From: Tupaia tana
Lineage: Eukaryota; Chordata; Mammalia; Scandentia; Tupaiidae
Direction of reading: 5' to 3'
NCBI GenBank assembly: GCA_026018925.1
Contig: JAKSZU010000009.1
Coordinates: 35,176,082 to 35,240,081 of the forward strand
DNA: 64,000 nucleotides
Shown: positions 11,316 through 21,985 of the stretch, piece after piece
How positions within the stretch are numbered: the first letter of the stretch is position 1
Layout: every line of letters starts with the position of its first letter
Position numbers and translations under genes: made by a program
Notes under the pieces: model-generated
Database searches by the model: none
What the model was told of the DNA's origin: nothing
The model's input: only the letters and a program-made list of their open reading frames with translations

Positions 11316-11834
11316 ACACTGTCTCCTTTTACTATACCACTATACCCTGTACTCTATATACTGGAGTCAGATAGTGTTTGTACAGCTTCCTAGGTAGAAT
11401 TGGGCTCTACTAATTCTATATAGAGGAGAGAAATCTATGAAATAACATCTGCCCCCACTAGTATCTCCTAGTTTTTACAAGGTAGAAGGTGCAGCCTTTG
11501 CACTTTGAGCTACTAGGAGGGCCCTACTTCAAAAGAAAAAAATGAAACAAAACAGAAAACAAAAAAACATTGTCTTAGAGACAAAAATGGAAAGTAACCT
11601 GTTGACGATGATATATATGGGTAATATCTTTGATTTGACTGGCATTCACTGCACGCGTGCTGGGAAAAGCCATGTTGCAAGTTGTAAAGATGGATAATGA
11701 TTAAATGTATATTTTTTAAAATGTCAGTTGTATGAAGGTGTAAGTGAAAAGTACCCCATTTCTCCCTGTCCCTTCTTTCTTTTCATGGTGAGGTTGCACA
11801 AAATCCTATTTTAAGTGAAGAATACTGTTATATA
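11316..11834. other. No gene recognised
   Basis: Unassigned sequence with an A-rich stretch near 11537-11568. Confidence 0.45.
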
Positions 11835-11990
11835 GTTAGTTAAAGCACACACTTGGCATGAATTACGTTTTAGATATTTCCTCAGTGGTGACTGCATATT
11901 CTGCAACTTCAAATTTTAAAATCTGAGCCCAGTGCTTACTTGACCTTGAATCTTGAATGGGCCTTGTAAACTCCCCAATTAGTGCACCTG
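11835..11990. repeat. Homologous segment B of a dispersed pair
   Basis: Direct-orientation relative of 9795-9965: AGCACACACTTGGCATGAATT, TTTAGATATTTCC, TGACTGCATATTC and CTTGACCTTGAATCTTG, ending GGGCCTTGTAAACTCCCC. Confidence 0.6.
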
Positions 11991-12049
11991 ACTCATTAGC
12001 AGACACTCGCCATTCCCCTGCCCTCCAGCCTTGGACAGATACTCATTTG

Positions 12050-12470
12050 TTTTCTGTCTCTAGGTTTAACTATATTAGATATTTCACATAGATGAAATCA
12101 TATGGTATGTGACCTTTTGTGTCTGATTTATTTCATTTAGCATAATGTTTTCAAGTTTTATCTGTGTTGTACTTCATACATTTTCATTACAGAATGCTAT
12201 TCCATTTTGTGGACAACATACACATCATTTTCTTTATATATTCACCAGGTGAACATTTGGGTTGTTTCTACCTCTTTGCTATTATGAATGATACTTCTGT
12301 AAACATGTGTAAGTTTTTGTGTGAGCATTTGTTTTTCTTTATCTTGGATATATACTAGGAGTGGTTGAACTGGGTTATATAACTATGTTTATCTTTTTGA
12401 GGTACTGAAAAATGGTTTCACTGGAATTCATTTTGGTGGTTGCACTTTTCTCTTTCTCCTGTGGATAAAC
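12050..12470 (-). mobile_element. L1 3' ORF2 fragment (old L1M/L1ME)
   Basis: Antisense reading of L1 ORF2: TTTCATTTAGCATAATG, CTTTGCTATTATGAATGA, TTTTTGTGTGAGCATTTG and ATATACTAGGAGTGG. Decayed, with no open reverse-transcriptase frame. Confidence 0.8.
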
Positions 12471-12681
12471 ATTTATTTATATTAATTAGACAATATGATA
12501 ACTAGCTGAGAAACATCACTGTAAATAATTACGAGGTGACTTTTCCTCCCTCTCCTTTCAGATTAACGTTTATTTACATTTATGACTACCATGACTATCC
12601 AGCAATAGCCACTGCTAGACTGCCTTCTATGAAATGGTTCTTTTACAGAACGTTCTATATTCATTCCTCTGTCCTCAGAGA

Positions 12682-12885
12682 AACACTCAGGGGAGGGGGT
12701 TTAGTGAGTTCTCCTTTAAACAATCACATTTTAACCGTATATTCTCTCTGACCTTTGCTTATTCCGTAATGTTTTGTCCTTATGCTCTTGCCCTTGTAGA
12801 AATTTCCACAGAAGAGAGTTCTACTCAGTTCTCCTTCAATTAATCACATTCTGAGTATACCTGTCTGACATTTTCTTCTTATCAG
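12682..12885. repeat. Imperfect tandem duplication, ~120-bp spacing
   Basis: Two related units. One has GAGTTCTCCTTTAAACAATC then CACATTTTAACCGTATA. The other has CAGTTCTCCTTCAATTAATC then CACATTCTGAGTATACC. Both continue to CTGACNTTT. An old local duplication of unknown sequence. Confidence 0.5.
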
Positions 12886-13299
12886 CCCTCCCTAGCACTT
12901 CTATGGACTTCTCAATCCACAGACTGAATGGTCTGGGCTAACCTTTGGAGCTCTGATCCCAGATAAGGTCTTAAGGGAAGACCTTCTAGGGATGACAGCA
13001 ATGTTGTACACTGTCGAATGAAATCCTCCATCATCCCTTTCCTTCAGAGAATGACAGAGATGATTCTAGCTCCAAAAATGTTGTAAAGGACAGAGTTCTC
13101 CTCTCGTGTGAACATGTACACATGTAGGACATGTGGGGACTCTGATGACTGACCAGTGTGAACATCGACTAAATATCCTGAGAATGATTATTCATAAAAT
13201 GTACAAGTTTGTTCATACACAACTGATGATTGATCCATATTGTCAAAATTCCAAATAATGTCTCATTCAGGCACAGTGATGGGGTGCTGAAGCCATGAA
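12886..13299. other. No gene recognised
   Basis: Unassigned. No repeat, domain or RNA fold is visible by eye. Confidence 0.45.
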
Positions 13300-13439
13300 C
13301 TAGGTAGACATTGGGGGATTGGGTTCTCAGTGGTACCAGCTCTATCATTAACTGGCTATGTTAACTTAGACAAATCTCTTTCTCAGTCAGTTTCTTCATT
13401 TTTGAAGTGAAAAGATTGAAATGGAGAAATGACTTTCCA
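13300..13439 (+). mobile_element. MIR SINE
   Basis: ACCAGCTCTATCATTAACTGGCTATG, ACAAATCTCTTTCTCAGTCAG and the AAGTGAAAAGATTG context follow the old MIR core layout. Confidence 0.65.
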
Positions 13440-14219
13440 AATTTTTTTTTTTTCATTGTGACTACAAGTTTAACGAAATAATACCGCTCCTCATGGGCGA
13501 TGGACTCTGATATTTTCTATGCTATTCATTTTTGTTAGTTTAATCGCTTATAGTTAACCCAGTGAGAGGTGGTGACTGCTAATTTGAAGAATCCTGAACT
13601 GGAGGGTTTTAAGGTATTTTTCTGCTCTAATGTTTTAAAATTAAAGGACCTATTTTGGAAACACAGCAAAACAAAATGACATTCATCCACAGTCTCAGTC
13701 ATGTTGTCTCTTTTTTTGTACTTCTACTTGTCAGCAGATGTAAAAGTCAGATATTCTGCATTTCCAGGCTACAAGATCCCCTAGAAATGTCCCAGGCTCT
13801 TCCTAACCTTCCTTATACACTCACAGTGCCAAGGCACTTAGCACCTCTAATACCCCTCCACCTCCTCTTCTGTAAAAGGGTGATGATAATGCAGAATTTA
13901 TAGATCGTGATAAAGGTAAAATGAGATCCTGGGTGTGAAGGCACCCACTAGGCCATGACCTGGGGGTTCCTCAGGCTGAATGTGACCTGCAGGCATGCTG
14001 TCTTTTGTCCTGCAGCAAGGACACCTTCCATTTTGCCACTGTTCCTACTATTCCCATTATCTAACACCCTCTTACTGTTATATTCAGATGATCCCTTAAA
14101 TGCATTTGAGTTTGCTACTCCTGGTTTCCCATAAAGCATGAAACAAATATGGCATTTAATTTCCATTATTCTCTTTATTTTCTGTGACCTAGCCTTCTGG
14201 AAATCACTTAAGTCATGTG
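13440..14219. other. No gene recognised
   Basis: Unassigned. It includes a T13 run (13441-13453). The frames at 13655-13903 (+) and 13948-14235 (-) have no domains. Confidence 0.45.
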
Positions 14220-14375
14220 ACCTCAAGGAGGTCATTTAAACTGTCTTATTTTCCTCATTAAATTGGAAAAAATACCTACCCCTTGCTTTTCAGAGTTGTT
14301 TGGAGGATCAAATAAGATAATAGATTCTTCATTGATTTCTCATTTATTAATCCATTCAGCCAACATTTATGGACC
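14220..14375 (+). mobile_element. MIR-like fragment, possible L2 beyond
   Basis: CTTATTTTCCTCATTAAATTGG and GTTTGGAGGATCAAATAAGA are MIR-type. CATTCAGCCAACATTTATGG directly after is L2/MIR-type. The 140-residue frame starting here therefore begins in repeat sequence. Confidence 0.55.
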
Positions 14376-14739
14376 ATCATATGTCCCAATAGAAGCCTTG
14401 TTCATTGTCCAAGAAATTTCCTGTGTTAAGAGGAAGATGCACCTGAAAAAATGTGCTGTCACAGAGATCATGCAAGGAGCTGGGAAAGCAGGGGAGGAAG
14501 GGCAAATAGCTCAGTTTTGGACAAGAGGTCACTGTCAACAAGATCATCAAAATATCAATGTTGGAGTTGTATTAATGAAGGGATTTGTCCGAAGAGCAGC
14601 ATTTTGGTGCCAGAGATCATGCTACCAGATGCTATCAAATAATTCTTTGTGTAACACTGCTACACTAGCCCTTTGTTGTGTCTAGAGCCTTTCCTTTATG
14701 TTCTCTCATTTGTCCTCCCTTCTTCACTCCCACTGCCAA

Positions 14740-14868
14740 GAAATGTGTGAGGTAAATGTAGCTGGCTCTGTTATTCCCATCTTATAGGTCAAGGAACTCA
14801 AGTTCAGAGACACAAAGAGGTTTTCTCAAGATCACTTATTTAAGCAAGATCTCTTCCCAGCTGATTTC
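14740..14868 (-). mobile_element. MIR SINE
   Basis: Antisense MIR: GTTATTCCCATCTTATAGGT, CAAGGAACTCAAGTTCAGAGA and CTCAAGATCAC. Confidence 0.7.
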
Positions 14869-14869
14869 C

Positions 14870-15399
14870 ATAGACACTCACCTTCTATTTTATAATGAGA
14901 ACATGAAACACCAAATGATGGGGTGGGAGATAGAATGTTTATTGCTGTCCTTGATGCCTAGAATCTCCCACAACTTAGAAAGTTCTAGTGCTTTAGGATA
15001 TGACTGGCTTGAGTTGCCTAGCCCCACACCCCCATGTCCTGGGTTTTGCATTTCCAGAGCATTGAATGTAACACACACATTGTACCTTTTTGGCTTTTGA
15101 CTGTACTACTCTTCCACTTGTTCAACTTTATCACAGTACTCTATCATAATTAAACTAGGCAAGATAACAACACTGATGATTAACATATTAATAAGCTTCA
15201 CATCATATGTCCTGACAATGTTTCTCATTACTTATGATGTATCACAAGGTGATTCTCCAAAGGTTCCTGAAGAATAGCAAGTCTAATTTTGGCAAATGAA
15301 TGATGATAAATTTGACTTCTTTCATCTAGGGAATGGTCAGAAATGAAAAAACAATGCAGATACTATTTAAGTAGAGGTGAATGATCAGACATGATAAAA
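14870..15399. other. No gene recognised
   Basis: AT-rich unassigned sequence. The overlapping opposite frames at 14890-15100 are not convincing. Confidence 0.45.
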
Positions 15400-15875
15400 T
15401 GAGGGCTCTACTTTATTGAACCATGAGATTTAAAATTCTCTAAAATGATATGATGTAATTGGGAAATATTTAACAAAATAACTAATACTCATCAAAAGTG
15501 TCAAGATGATGAAAGACAAAGACTAAAGGATTGGAACTGACTGGAAGACATTGACAAAAGATACAATGACTATTAAAATATGGAACCTGGATTGTGGCCT
15601 AGAACAGAAAACACTTTTCAGTGCAAAACAAACAAACAAACAAAAACAAACAAACAAAAAACCAACGTGGTGAAATTTCAGTAAGTCTGTAGTTTTAGTT
15701 TGTAGTATTAAATGAATGTAATTTCCTGATTTCAATAATTTTACTAAGATTACTCAAGTTGTTAACACTAGAGGAAGCTGGGTAAAGGATATATGTCAAC
15801 TATGTAGACTATTTTTGCGCCTTTTCTGTAACTCTAAAACTATTTTAGCAGAAGAAGCTTAAAAATGATCTGAAG
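15400..15875 (+). mobile_element. L1 3' UTR (old L1M type) with (CAAA)n
   Basis: ATATGGAACCTGGATTGTGG, GTGAAATTTCAGTAAGTCTG, TTTCCTGATTTCAATAATTT, GAGGAAGCTGGGTAAAGG and ACTATTTTTGCGCC follow the layout of an old L1 3' UTR. A CAAA simple repeat at 15628-15661 interrupts it. Confidence 0.65.
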
Positions 15876-15888
15876 TATAGAAGCATAA

Positions 15889-16440
15889 TCTTTTTTTTTT
15901 CGGAGTGGGGGGAGAGGTTTTAGCTATAGGGCACGTGCGCTTGCCAGAAAGACAGAAAGAGACAGAGAGACAGAAAGTGAGAAATTACCCCCTCAGAGGG
16001 GATGGCCATACCACAATCACTTCTCCTCCATTCTCCTCTCAGGATTTTGGGCACACACGCATACACACCTGGCATGACTTTTTTTTTTTTTAGAGGTCTT
16101 CGCTATAGGGCGCGTGCGCTCACCAGACAGACAGAGAGACATAGAGACAGAAAGCAAGAAATCACCCCCCAGGGGGGATGGTCACACCACAATCCCTTCT
16201 CCTCCTTTCTCCTCTCGGGATCTTGGGCATGCACGTACACGCGCCCGGCGTGAGTTCTAAGCCACCGGGTCCGGGACACGAACTGCGGTTGACTACGTGG
16301 GAGTCCAGCGACATAGCCATTACGCTAACTGCTGGTTCCCAACCTGGCATGAATTTTAAGCTGCCAGGTCTGAGACTTGAGCTGTGATTTATTACATGGG
16401 AGTCCAATGACGTAACCATTACACCATCTGCTCTTCCTGG
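15889..16440 (-). mobile_element. Outer SINE L form, split by a second SINE
   Basis: The 3' half lies at 15889-16077 and the head resumes at 16353-16440 (TTTTAAGCTGCCAGG to ATCTGCTCTTCC). The gap holds a complete younger SINE with its own TSD. Confidence 0.9.
16078..16341 (-). mobile_element. Inner SINE L form, inserted in a SINE
   Basis: A complete copy close to consensus (CGCTATAGGGCGCGTGCGC, CACCCCCCAGGGGGG, ACGCTAACTGCTGGTTCCC). TSD ACCTGGCATGA at 16067-16077 and 16342-16352 is made of outer-SINE sequence, which proves the order of insertion. Confidence 0.95.
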
Positions 16441-16776
16441 CGATACTTTTAACACAACTATACATATTGAGGAAAATGGATCATGGGGAAAGTTGAAAAC
16501 AAGAAAGTACAACTTATTTGAAGGATATCAGGACTTGGAAAAATTTCTGGAAATACTGGTGTCCTCTGGGAGCCCTCTGCAAAATATCCAAGACCACACC
16601 TATGTTACCTTTGTCAACAGATATGACATCCTGTCAGATATTGGGGGTAAGAAATGCTGAAGCAGAACATGGGAAAATCAAGTTCTATAACTGGAAATGA
16701 TAATCAGGGATCCTTCTTTTATCTAGGTGTCACAGTGCTTATGGATTATTTTTTTCACTCAAAGCAGCATTATTAT
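16441..16776. other. No gene recognised
   Basis: Unassigned spacer. The 60-residue frame at 16518-16700 shows no domain. Confidence 0.45.
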
Positions 16777-16794
16777 CCAAGACCATTTTTAAAA

Positions 16795-16955
16795 TAAATA
16801 TTTTATTTGTTATTGTTATTGTTTTTAAGCCAGATGTAGTTATGAGAGATAGAGAGGGTAAGTGAGAAAGCAAGGTGGTCAGGTCCAGGACTTGAACTGT
16901 GATGGGACATGTGTGGAGTCTAGCACCCTAACCACCACATCACCTGCTGGCCCTC
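16795..16955 (-). mobile_element. SINE S form with 18-bp TSD
   Basis: ATTTTATTTGTTATTG tail, GAGAAAGCAAGG, head complement ending CACCTGCTGGCCC. TSD CCAAGACCATTTTTAAAA at 16777-16794 and 16956-16973, with one mismatch. Confidence 0.92.
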
Positions 16956-16973
16956 CCAAGAACATTTTTAAAA

Positions 16974-17602
16974 ATTGTGTTAATTAGGAGTTGTGTTTTA
17001 TTCTAGAATTGCCTACATACATTATCTGCATTTTCATGATGAGAAAATTGTAAAGCAGTATGTTCTTATGGCTTTGCCTGTGGTTACAGGAATGTATTGA
17101 AATAGGTTCCTCCTCTGTTCCATGCACTGTAATAATAGTAATCATCATCACCACCACCCTTTTACTCATATAGCACTTTAAACCCTTAAAAGCACATGAA
17201 AGTCATTGTTGTTTTGTTTCTGCTTGTCCACTCTGTGCCCCTGAAATGGGTAAAGTGGATATAACTGTTGCCTTTTTACCAGGTGGGGAGCATGTTTGAA
17301 AACACTGACCTCATGTAAGGATCTATGTGCATAAGAGGCTTGTGAATTCTACAAGGGAGGCTGCAGATGCTTGGTGATATTTTAAATATTATACTCAATC
17401 ATTAGGCCTTGCTGCATGAATGTTATCACTTGTTTCCCATTTGAATATTTTCTTACATAAGATGATTCAAACATTTAAAAATATTGTTACCCTTCTTATA
17501 AGTACTATACATATGGAGGAAAATGGTGTTCTAATGGTGTCTCAGGGTTCCTAATATCCAACAACTGTGTTCTCCAAGAAGCCAAAGAAAGAGATATTTT
17601 TG
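16974..17602. other. No gene recognised
   Basis: Unassigned. AGCACTTTAAACCC near 17173 hints at a MIR/L2 scrap, too weak to call. Confidence 0.45.
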
Positions 17603-17617
17603 TGAAGTTGGTATTTT

Positions 17618-17885
17618 TTCTTTTCTTTTTTTTGGAGAGGTTTTTGCTACAGGGTGCGTGCGCTCGCCAGACAGACAGAGAGAGACAGAGAGATAGAAAG
17701 CGAGAAATCACCCCCCAGAGGGGATGGCCATGCTGCAATCCCTTCTCCTCCATTCTCCTCCCAGGATCTTGGGCACGCATGCACACACGCCCGGCATGAG
17801 TTTAAGTCACCAGGTCCGGGACTCGAACCGCGGTCGACTAAGTGAGAGTCCAGCGACATAGCCATTACGCTAACTGCTGGTCCCC
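17618..17885 (-). mobile_element. SINE L form, young, 15-bp TSD
   Basis: Near-consensus copy with perfect TSD TGAAGTTGGTATTTT at 17603-17617 and 17886-17900. On the minus strand the A box TAGCGTAATGG and B box GGTTCGAGTCC both match the Pol III consensus. Confidence 0.96.
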
Positions 17886-17900
17886 TGAAGTTGGTATTTT

Positions 17901-18334
17901 GAAAGAGTTTGCAAGGGTGATCAGATGAGAGTACTGAAAATAGTCATCATTTTATATTCATATTAAATGTAGTGTTTTGCTAATTTTTTCCCAACTCCAC
18001 TGCCCCTACTAATTTTGCTTGATTTATTTGTACTAAATTCTCAAGAAATAAAATCTGCATATATCCTCTTAATAAGCTTTGTGTTTTAGACACACAAAGC
18101 CAATCCCATTTAAAATCGCCTTGGATTCATGTTTTTCAATTGCATACTAGCTCAGCACATGCTAATATCATTAAATGAATAACTGTGATCCTTTAGTTCC
18201 TTTGAATAGTAAATTGGTGGAAAAAGATCTTTAGTTCTGGGTTTTGATTGCATTCCTGTAGCTAATTGCTCATCTCTAAGAGACCTCAAACTTCACTATG
18301 AAACTTACCAAAGTTTTGGTTGGAATTAAATTTT
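17901..18334. other. No gene recognised
   Basis: AT-rich unassigned spacer between two young SINEs. Confidence 0.45.
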
Positions 18335-18349
18335 AGAAATGTTTTCTAC

Positions 18350-18625
18350 TGGGGACCAGCAGTTAGCATAATGGCTATGTCACTGGACTCCCACGTAGTC
18401 TACTGCGGTTCGAGTCCCGGACCCGGTGGCTTAAACTCACGCCGGGCGCGTGTGCGTGCGTGCCCAAAATCCCAAGAGGAAAATGGAGGAGAAAGGATTG
18501 CAGCGTGGCCATCCCCCCCGGGGGGTGATTTCTCACTTTCTGTCTCTCTGGCTCTCTCTGTCTGTCTGGCGAATGCATGCGCCCTATAGCAAAAACCTCT
18601 TAAAAATATAAAAAAATAAAAAAAA
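18350..18625 (+). mobile_element. SINE L form, young, 13-bp TSD
   Basis: GGGGACCAGCAGTTAGCATAATGG to CTCTTAAAAATATAAAAAA. TSD AGAAATGTTTTCT at 18335-18347 and 18626-18638. Keeps GCCGGGCGCGTGTGCGTGCG and CCCCCCCGGGGGG. Both Pol III boxes fit. Confidence 0.96.
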
Positions 18626-18734
18626 AGAAATGTTTTCTGCTAAAAGGAAGGAAGAAACTACCTGGGCCCAGTAACTCTGTGGAAAATATAAGTACCATAG
18701 TCATGATTAGATAGCTATAGGACATGCTTTGTCA

Positions 18735-19318
18735 TAGGGCGATATTCTAAGATAGCCCTTCAAGATTTTCCTGATCCCCAGATCATGGATATAATGACCT
18801 ATTTACAAAAAGGGATTTCTCAGGATACTTTAAGATAGGGAAAATATGTCCAGGTGGGACAAATCTAATTACACACGCCCTTAAAAGCATTTTTTTTTTT
18901 TTCTGGTTGGTAGCACAATGAGAAGTCAGAGGGACTCAAAGTGTCAGAAGGAGTCCATATACTATTGCTAGCTTTGAAAATGGAGGAGTTGGAGGGGTCC
19001 ACATGGCAGAAGTGGAGAGCAGCCTCTAGAATCTGAGAGCACCCTTAGCTAATGGCCAGAAGGGAAATGGGAGCTCAGTCATAGAGCATCACAAAACTTA
19101 AGTTTACCAATAACCTGAATGAGCCTGGTCCCCAGAGCTTCCGGGTAAGAGCCTAGATTGGTCAAGAACTTGATTTGGACCTTGTGAGACTCACGACCCA
19201 GTTGGAGCTCATCAAGTTCTGACCTCCAGAACTATGAGATAATATTAATAAATGAGAGATGCTGTAAGCTGGTAAATATGTGGTAATTTGTTACATAGCA
19301 ATAGAAAAGGAACACACC
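18735..19318 (+). mobile_element. MaLR LTR, MLT1-like
   Basis: Successive marks: TAATTACACACGCCCTTAAAAGC, CTAGCTTTGAAAATGGAGGA, CCTCTAGAATCTG, GACCTCCAGAACTATGAGATAAT and GTGGTAATTTGTTACATAGC, ending AATAGAAAAGGAACACACC. This is the MLT1-type order. No internal coding part is seen, so it is a solo or old LTR. Confidence 0.8.
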
Positions 19319-19382
19319 ATTCCCTCAAGTTGAATGAACTAGGATAAGAAAGGACTGAGAGGGAACATTCAGATAGATTTTC

Positions 19383-19648
19383 TTTCTTTTTTGTTTTGTT
19401 TTGTTTTGGAGAGGTTTTTGCTATAGGGCGTGTGTGCTCGCCAGACAGACAGAGGGAGAGACAGAGACAGAAAGCGAGAAATCACCCCCCAGGGGGGATG
19501 GCTGCACCGATCCCTTCTCCTCCATTTTCCTCTTGGGATCTTGGGGACGCATGCACACGCGCCCGGCATGAGTTTAAGCTACCAGGTCCAGGACTTGAAC
19601 TGCTGTTGACTACATGGGAGTCCAGAGAGTATGCTAACTGCTGGTCCC
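19383..19648 (-). mobile_element. SINE L form, 13-bp TSD
   Basis: TTTTGTTTTGTTTTG tail side, TATAGGGCGTGTGTGCTCGCC and CACCCCCCAGGGGGG. TSD CAGATAGATTTTC at 19370-19382 and 19649-19661, perfect. Near the head about 10 bases are lost (GTCCAGAGAGTATGCTAAC). Confidence 0.95.
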
Positions 19649-19676
19649 CAGATAGATTTTCATATGGAAGAAGTGG

Positions 19677-19750
19677 TATTGGGTTGTTGGAAAAGTCATG
19701 ACACATTTTTGCATAGAAAAATACATCATGACTTTTCTGACAACCTAATA
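19677..19750. mobile_element. Mariner-like hairpin MITE 3
   Basis: A 74-bp near-perfect palindrome between TATTGGGTTGTTGGAAAAGT and ACTTTTCTGACAACCTAATA, with the central GCATAGAAAAATAC. TA at both ends fits a TA target duplication. Confidence 0.9.
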
Positions 19751-20012
19751 GATATACTGTTTGTTAATGAGCTATGCTGTTGGATAAAACTTTGCGAGAT
19801 GATGGGATTAGTGTATAGTTCCACCATTCAACACAGTAGCCACTAGCTACAAGTGGCTACTGAACACTTGATATATGGCTAGTGCATCTGAGGAACTGAT
19901 ATTTAATTTTTTTAATTTAAAATTGTATCTAATAGTAATGACTTTAGATTTGAATATGATGATTGGCTGCAGAACTGGGCTGAATGAATAGATTTAGATG
20001 GTAAAAGCAGCA

Positions 20013-20268
20013 GGTCAGCAGGTGGTGTGGTGGTTAAGGTACTGGAGCTCTATGTGGCCAACTCTGCAGTTTGAGTCCTGGACGCCGTGACTTGAAAAGC
20101 ATGCCAGGTGCATGTGCTCGCATGCCCAAAATCCTGAGAGTAGAATGGAGGAGAAGGGATCACAGTGTAGCCATCCCACCTGGGGGGTGATTTCTCACTT
20201 TCCCTTTCTGTCTTCAGTAAGTTCATATGCCCTATGGCAAAAAATATAAAAACTGAAAAACAAAACAA
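20013..20268 (+). mobile_element. SINE L form
   Basis: Head GGTCAGCAGGTGGTGTGGTGG with an L body (CCACCTGGGGGGTGATTTCTC, CCCTATGGC). So an S-like head sits on an L body. Flanks GGTAAAAGCAGCAGG and GGTTAAAGCAGG look like an imperfect TSD. Confidence 0.9.
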
Positions 20269-20384
20269 GGTTAAAGCAGGAAATATGCACAGAACCACCA
20301 GAGAAGCAGATTTAATTCCACATCTGCAAGACTCTTCTGCTATTTGGATTTATTTACAAATAGAATGGCAAGTTTCTTTTTTTC

Positions 20385-20497
20385 TTTAAGAATTATTTAA
20401 TTTTATTCCATTTGTTTTTATTTTTTAACTTGACCAGATAGAGACATGCACACACACAGACACACACACACACGTGCGCGCGCGCACGCACACACAC

Positions 20498-20542
<45 letters not shown>

Positions 20543-20638
20543 AAAAGTGAGAAAGCAAGCCACCGGGTCCAGGACTACTAACTGTGGTCAGCCATGTGGG
20601 AATCTAGAGCCTTTATCCATCACACCACCTGCTGGCCC
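20385..20638 (-). mobile_element. SINE S form enlarged by microsatellite
   Basis: AACTTGACCAGATAGAG and GAGAAAGCAAGCCACCGGG frame an S element ending ACCTGCTGGCCC. The stretch between them has grown to about 90 bp of CA, CG and GA repeats. Confidence 0.85.
20445..20536. repeat. (CA)n-(CG)n-(GA)n compound microsatellite
   Basis: Alternating purine-pyrimidine CACGTGCGCGCGCGCACGCA flanked by CA repeats and followed by a long GA run, all inside an S-form SINE. The alternating part is prone to Z-DNA. Confidence 0.95.
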
Positions 20639-20936
20639 AAAGGGTTAGCTTTTAAATAGTGAATTCTCAGTTACTGGAAATGTTAAACAGAAGCTAGGTG
20701 ATTATGTGTCAAGGATGCTATAGAGACAAATTCTGCTTTGGGTTAGAGGTTGCCTATATGACCTCTATGGTGATCTTTTCCAATTCTGAAACTCTGTCTT
20801 CTGAAAAATAGGATAGCTTTATTGAGGTGATAATGGAGCTTCTCCATCTGTTATCAGAAACACCTACATTCAAGTAAAATCTCTCTCTCTCACATATTTT
20901 ATTTTTAAAATGTTAGGGGAAAATATTTAAATCTTT

Positions 20937-21185
20937 TGTTTGTTTGTTTTTGGGTGTGCATCATAGATAGAATGAAAGGGAGAGAGAGAGGGAAAGTGAG
21001 AAAGCACCACCCCCCAGGGGGAGTAACTATGCCATAGTCCCTTCTCCTTCATTTTCCCCTCAGAACTTTGGGCATGTATGCACATGCACCTGGTGTGTTT
21101 TCCAAGAAATAGGTCCGAGACTCGAACTGCACTTTCAGCCATGTGAGATCCAGTTGCCTTAATCTCTGTGCCTCCTGGTTGGCCC
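20937..21185 (-). mobile_element. SINE L form, diverged
   Basis: TTTGTTTGTTTTTGGGTGTGC, CACCACCCCCCAGGGGGAG and CCTCCTGGTTGGCCC. Imperfect flanks TTTAAATCTTTTG and TTTCAATCTCTTT. Confidence 0.85.
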
Positions 21186-21544
21186 ATTTCAATCTCTTTT
21201 TGGAGAGGAGTTTCCCATAAGTAAAAATGACTTTTTTCTCAAATAGTTTTTTTTTTTTTGAGGTAAAGTCCATATAACAGAAAAACAATCATTTGAAAGT
21301 GTACAATTTAGTGGTGATTAGTTTAGTCACAATGCTGTGTGTCTGTGTGTGTGTCTGTGTGTAATACTCTAATGAAAGGGAAGTACGCTATTTGTAAAAG
21401 TCATAAGTGGGGGAGGTTTTCCTGACATGGTGTGTGGAATCTCATGAGCAATCTTTGTTTTATGTCTTTGCCCCTAAGTTTAGATTATCATCTTGGTTTT
21501 TAGGTTATAGGCTTTTAACCTCTAATAATACCAAGTATAAGTAA
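21186..21544. other. No gene; short (TG)n
   Basis: Unassigned sequence with a TGTGTGTCTG repeat at about 21336-21362. Confidence 0.5.
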
Positions 21545-21985
21545 AGATGGTTACTAGTCTGTAACCTCAGGCTTCACCTTTTCAAGCCTCAGTTTCATTC
21601 TTGGGAAAGGTTAAGATATAATAGTATCTACCTCAAGATACTACCCTGCTGGGGCCAGCAGGTGGAGTAGTGGTTAAGGTGCTAGACTCCCACATGGCTA
21701 ACCATGATTTGAGTCCTGGGCCTGGTGGCTAGAAACTCACACTGGGCACATGTGCATGTATGCCCAAAATCCTGAAAGGAGAAGGGGGGAGAAGGGATTG
21801 CAGCATGGCCATCCTCCCTGGTGGATGATTTCGTGCTTTCTGTCTTTCTGGCGAGTGCATGCACTCTATTGCAAAAGTCTCAAAAAAAAAAAAAAAAAAA
21901 GTATGAGGATTAAATGACTTGGTTAACTTGCACAGAATAAAAGTGCTCAGTAAACATAACCTATTATCACTGCAATCAGCATGTT
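21545..21985 (+). mobile_element. MIR SINE, split by an L SINE
   Basis: Left part 21545-21648 (AAGCCTCAGTTTCATTC, ATAATAGTATCTACCTC) and right part 21901-21985 (GAGGATTAAATGACTTG, AAAGTGCTCAGTAAACAT) follow MIR order across the inserted SINE. Confidence 0.7.
21649..21900 (+). mobile_element. SINE L form, inside a MIR
   Basis: GGGGCCAGCAGGTGGAGTAGTGG head, L body with GGAGAAGGGGGGAG, ending CTCTATTGCAAAAGTCTC plus A18. Inserted in a MIR. The TSD is not clear. Confidence 0.93.

Noticed and set aside
14263..14685. 140-residue plus-strand frame
   Set aside because: Begins in MIR and L2-like sequence, has no domain, and no promoter or splice context is visible.
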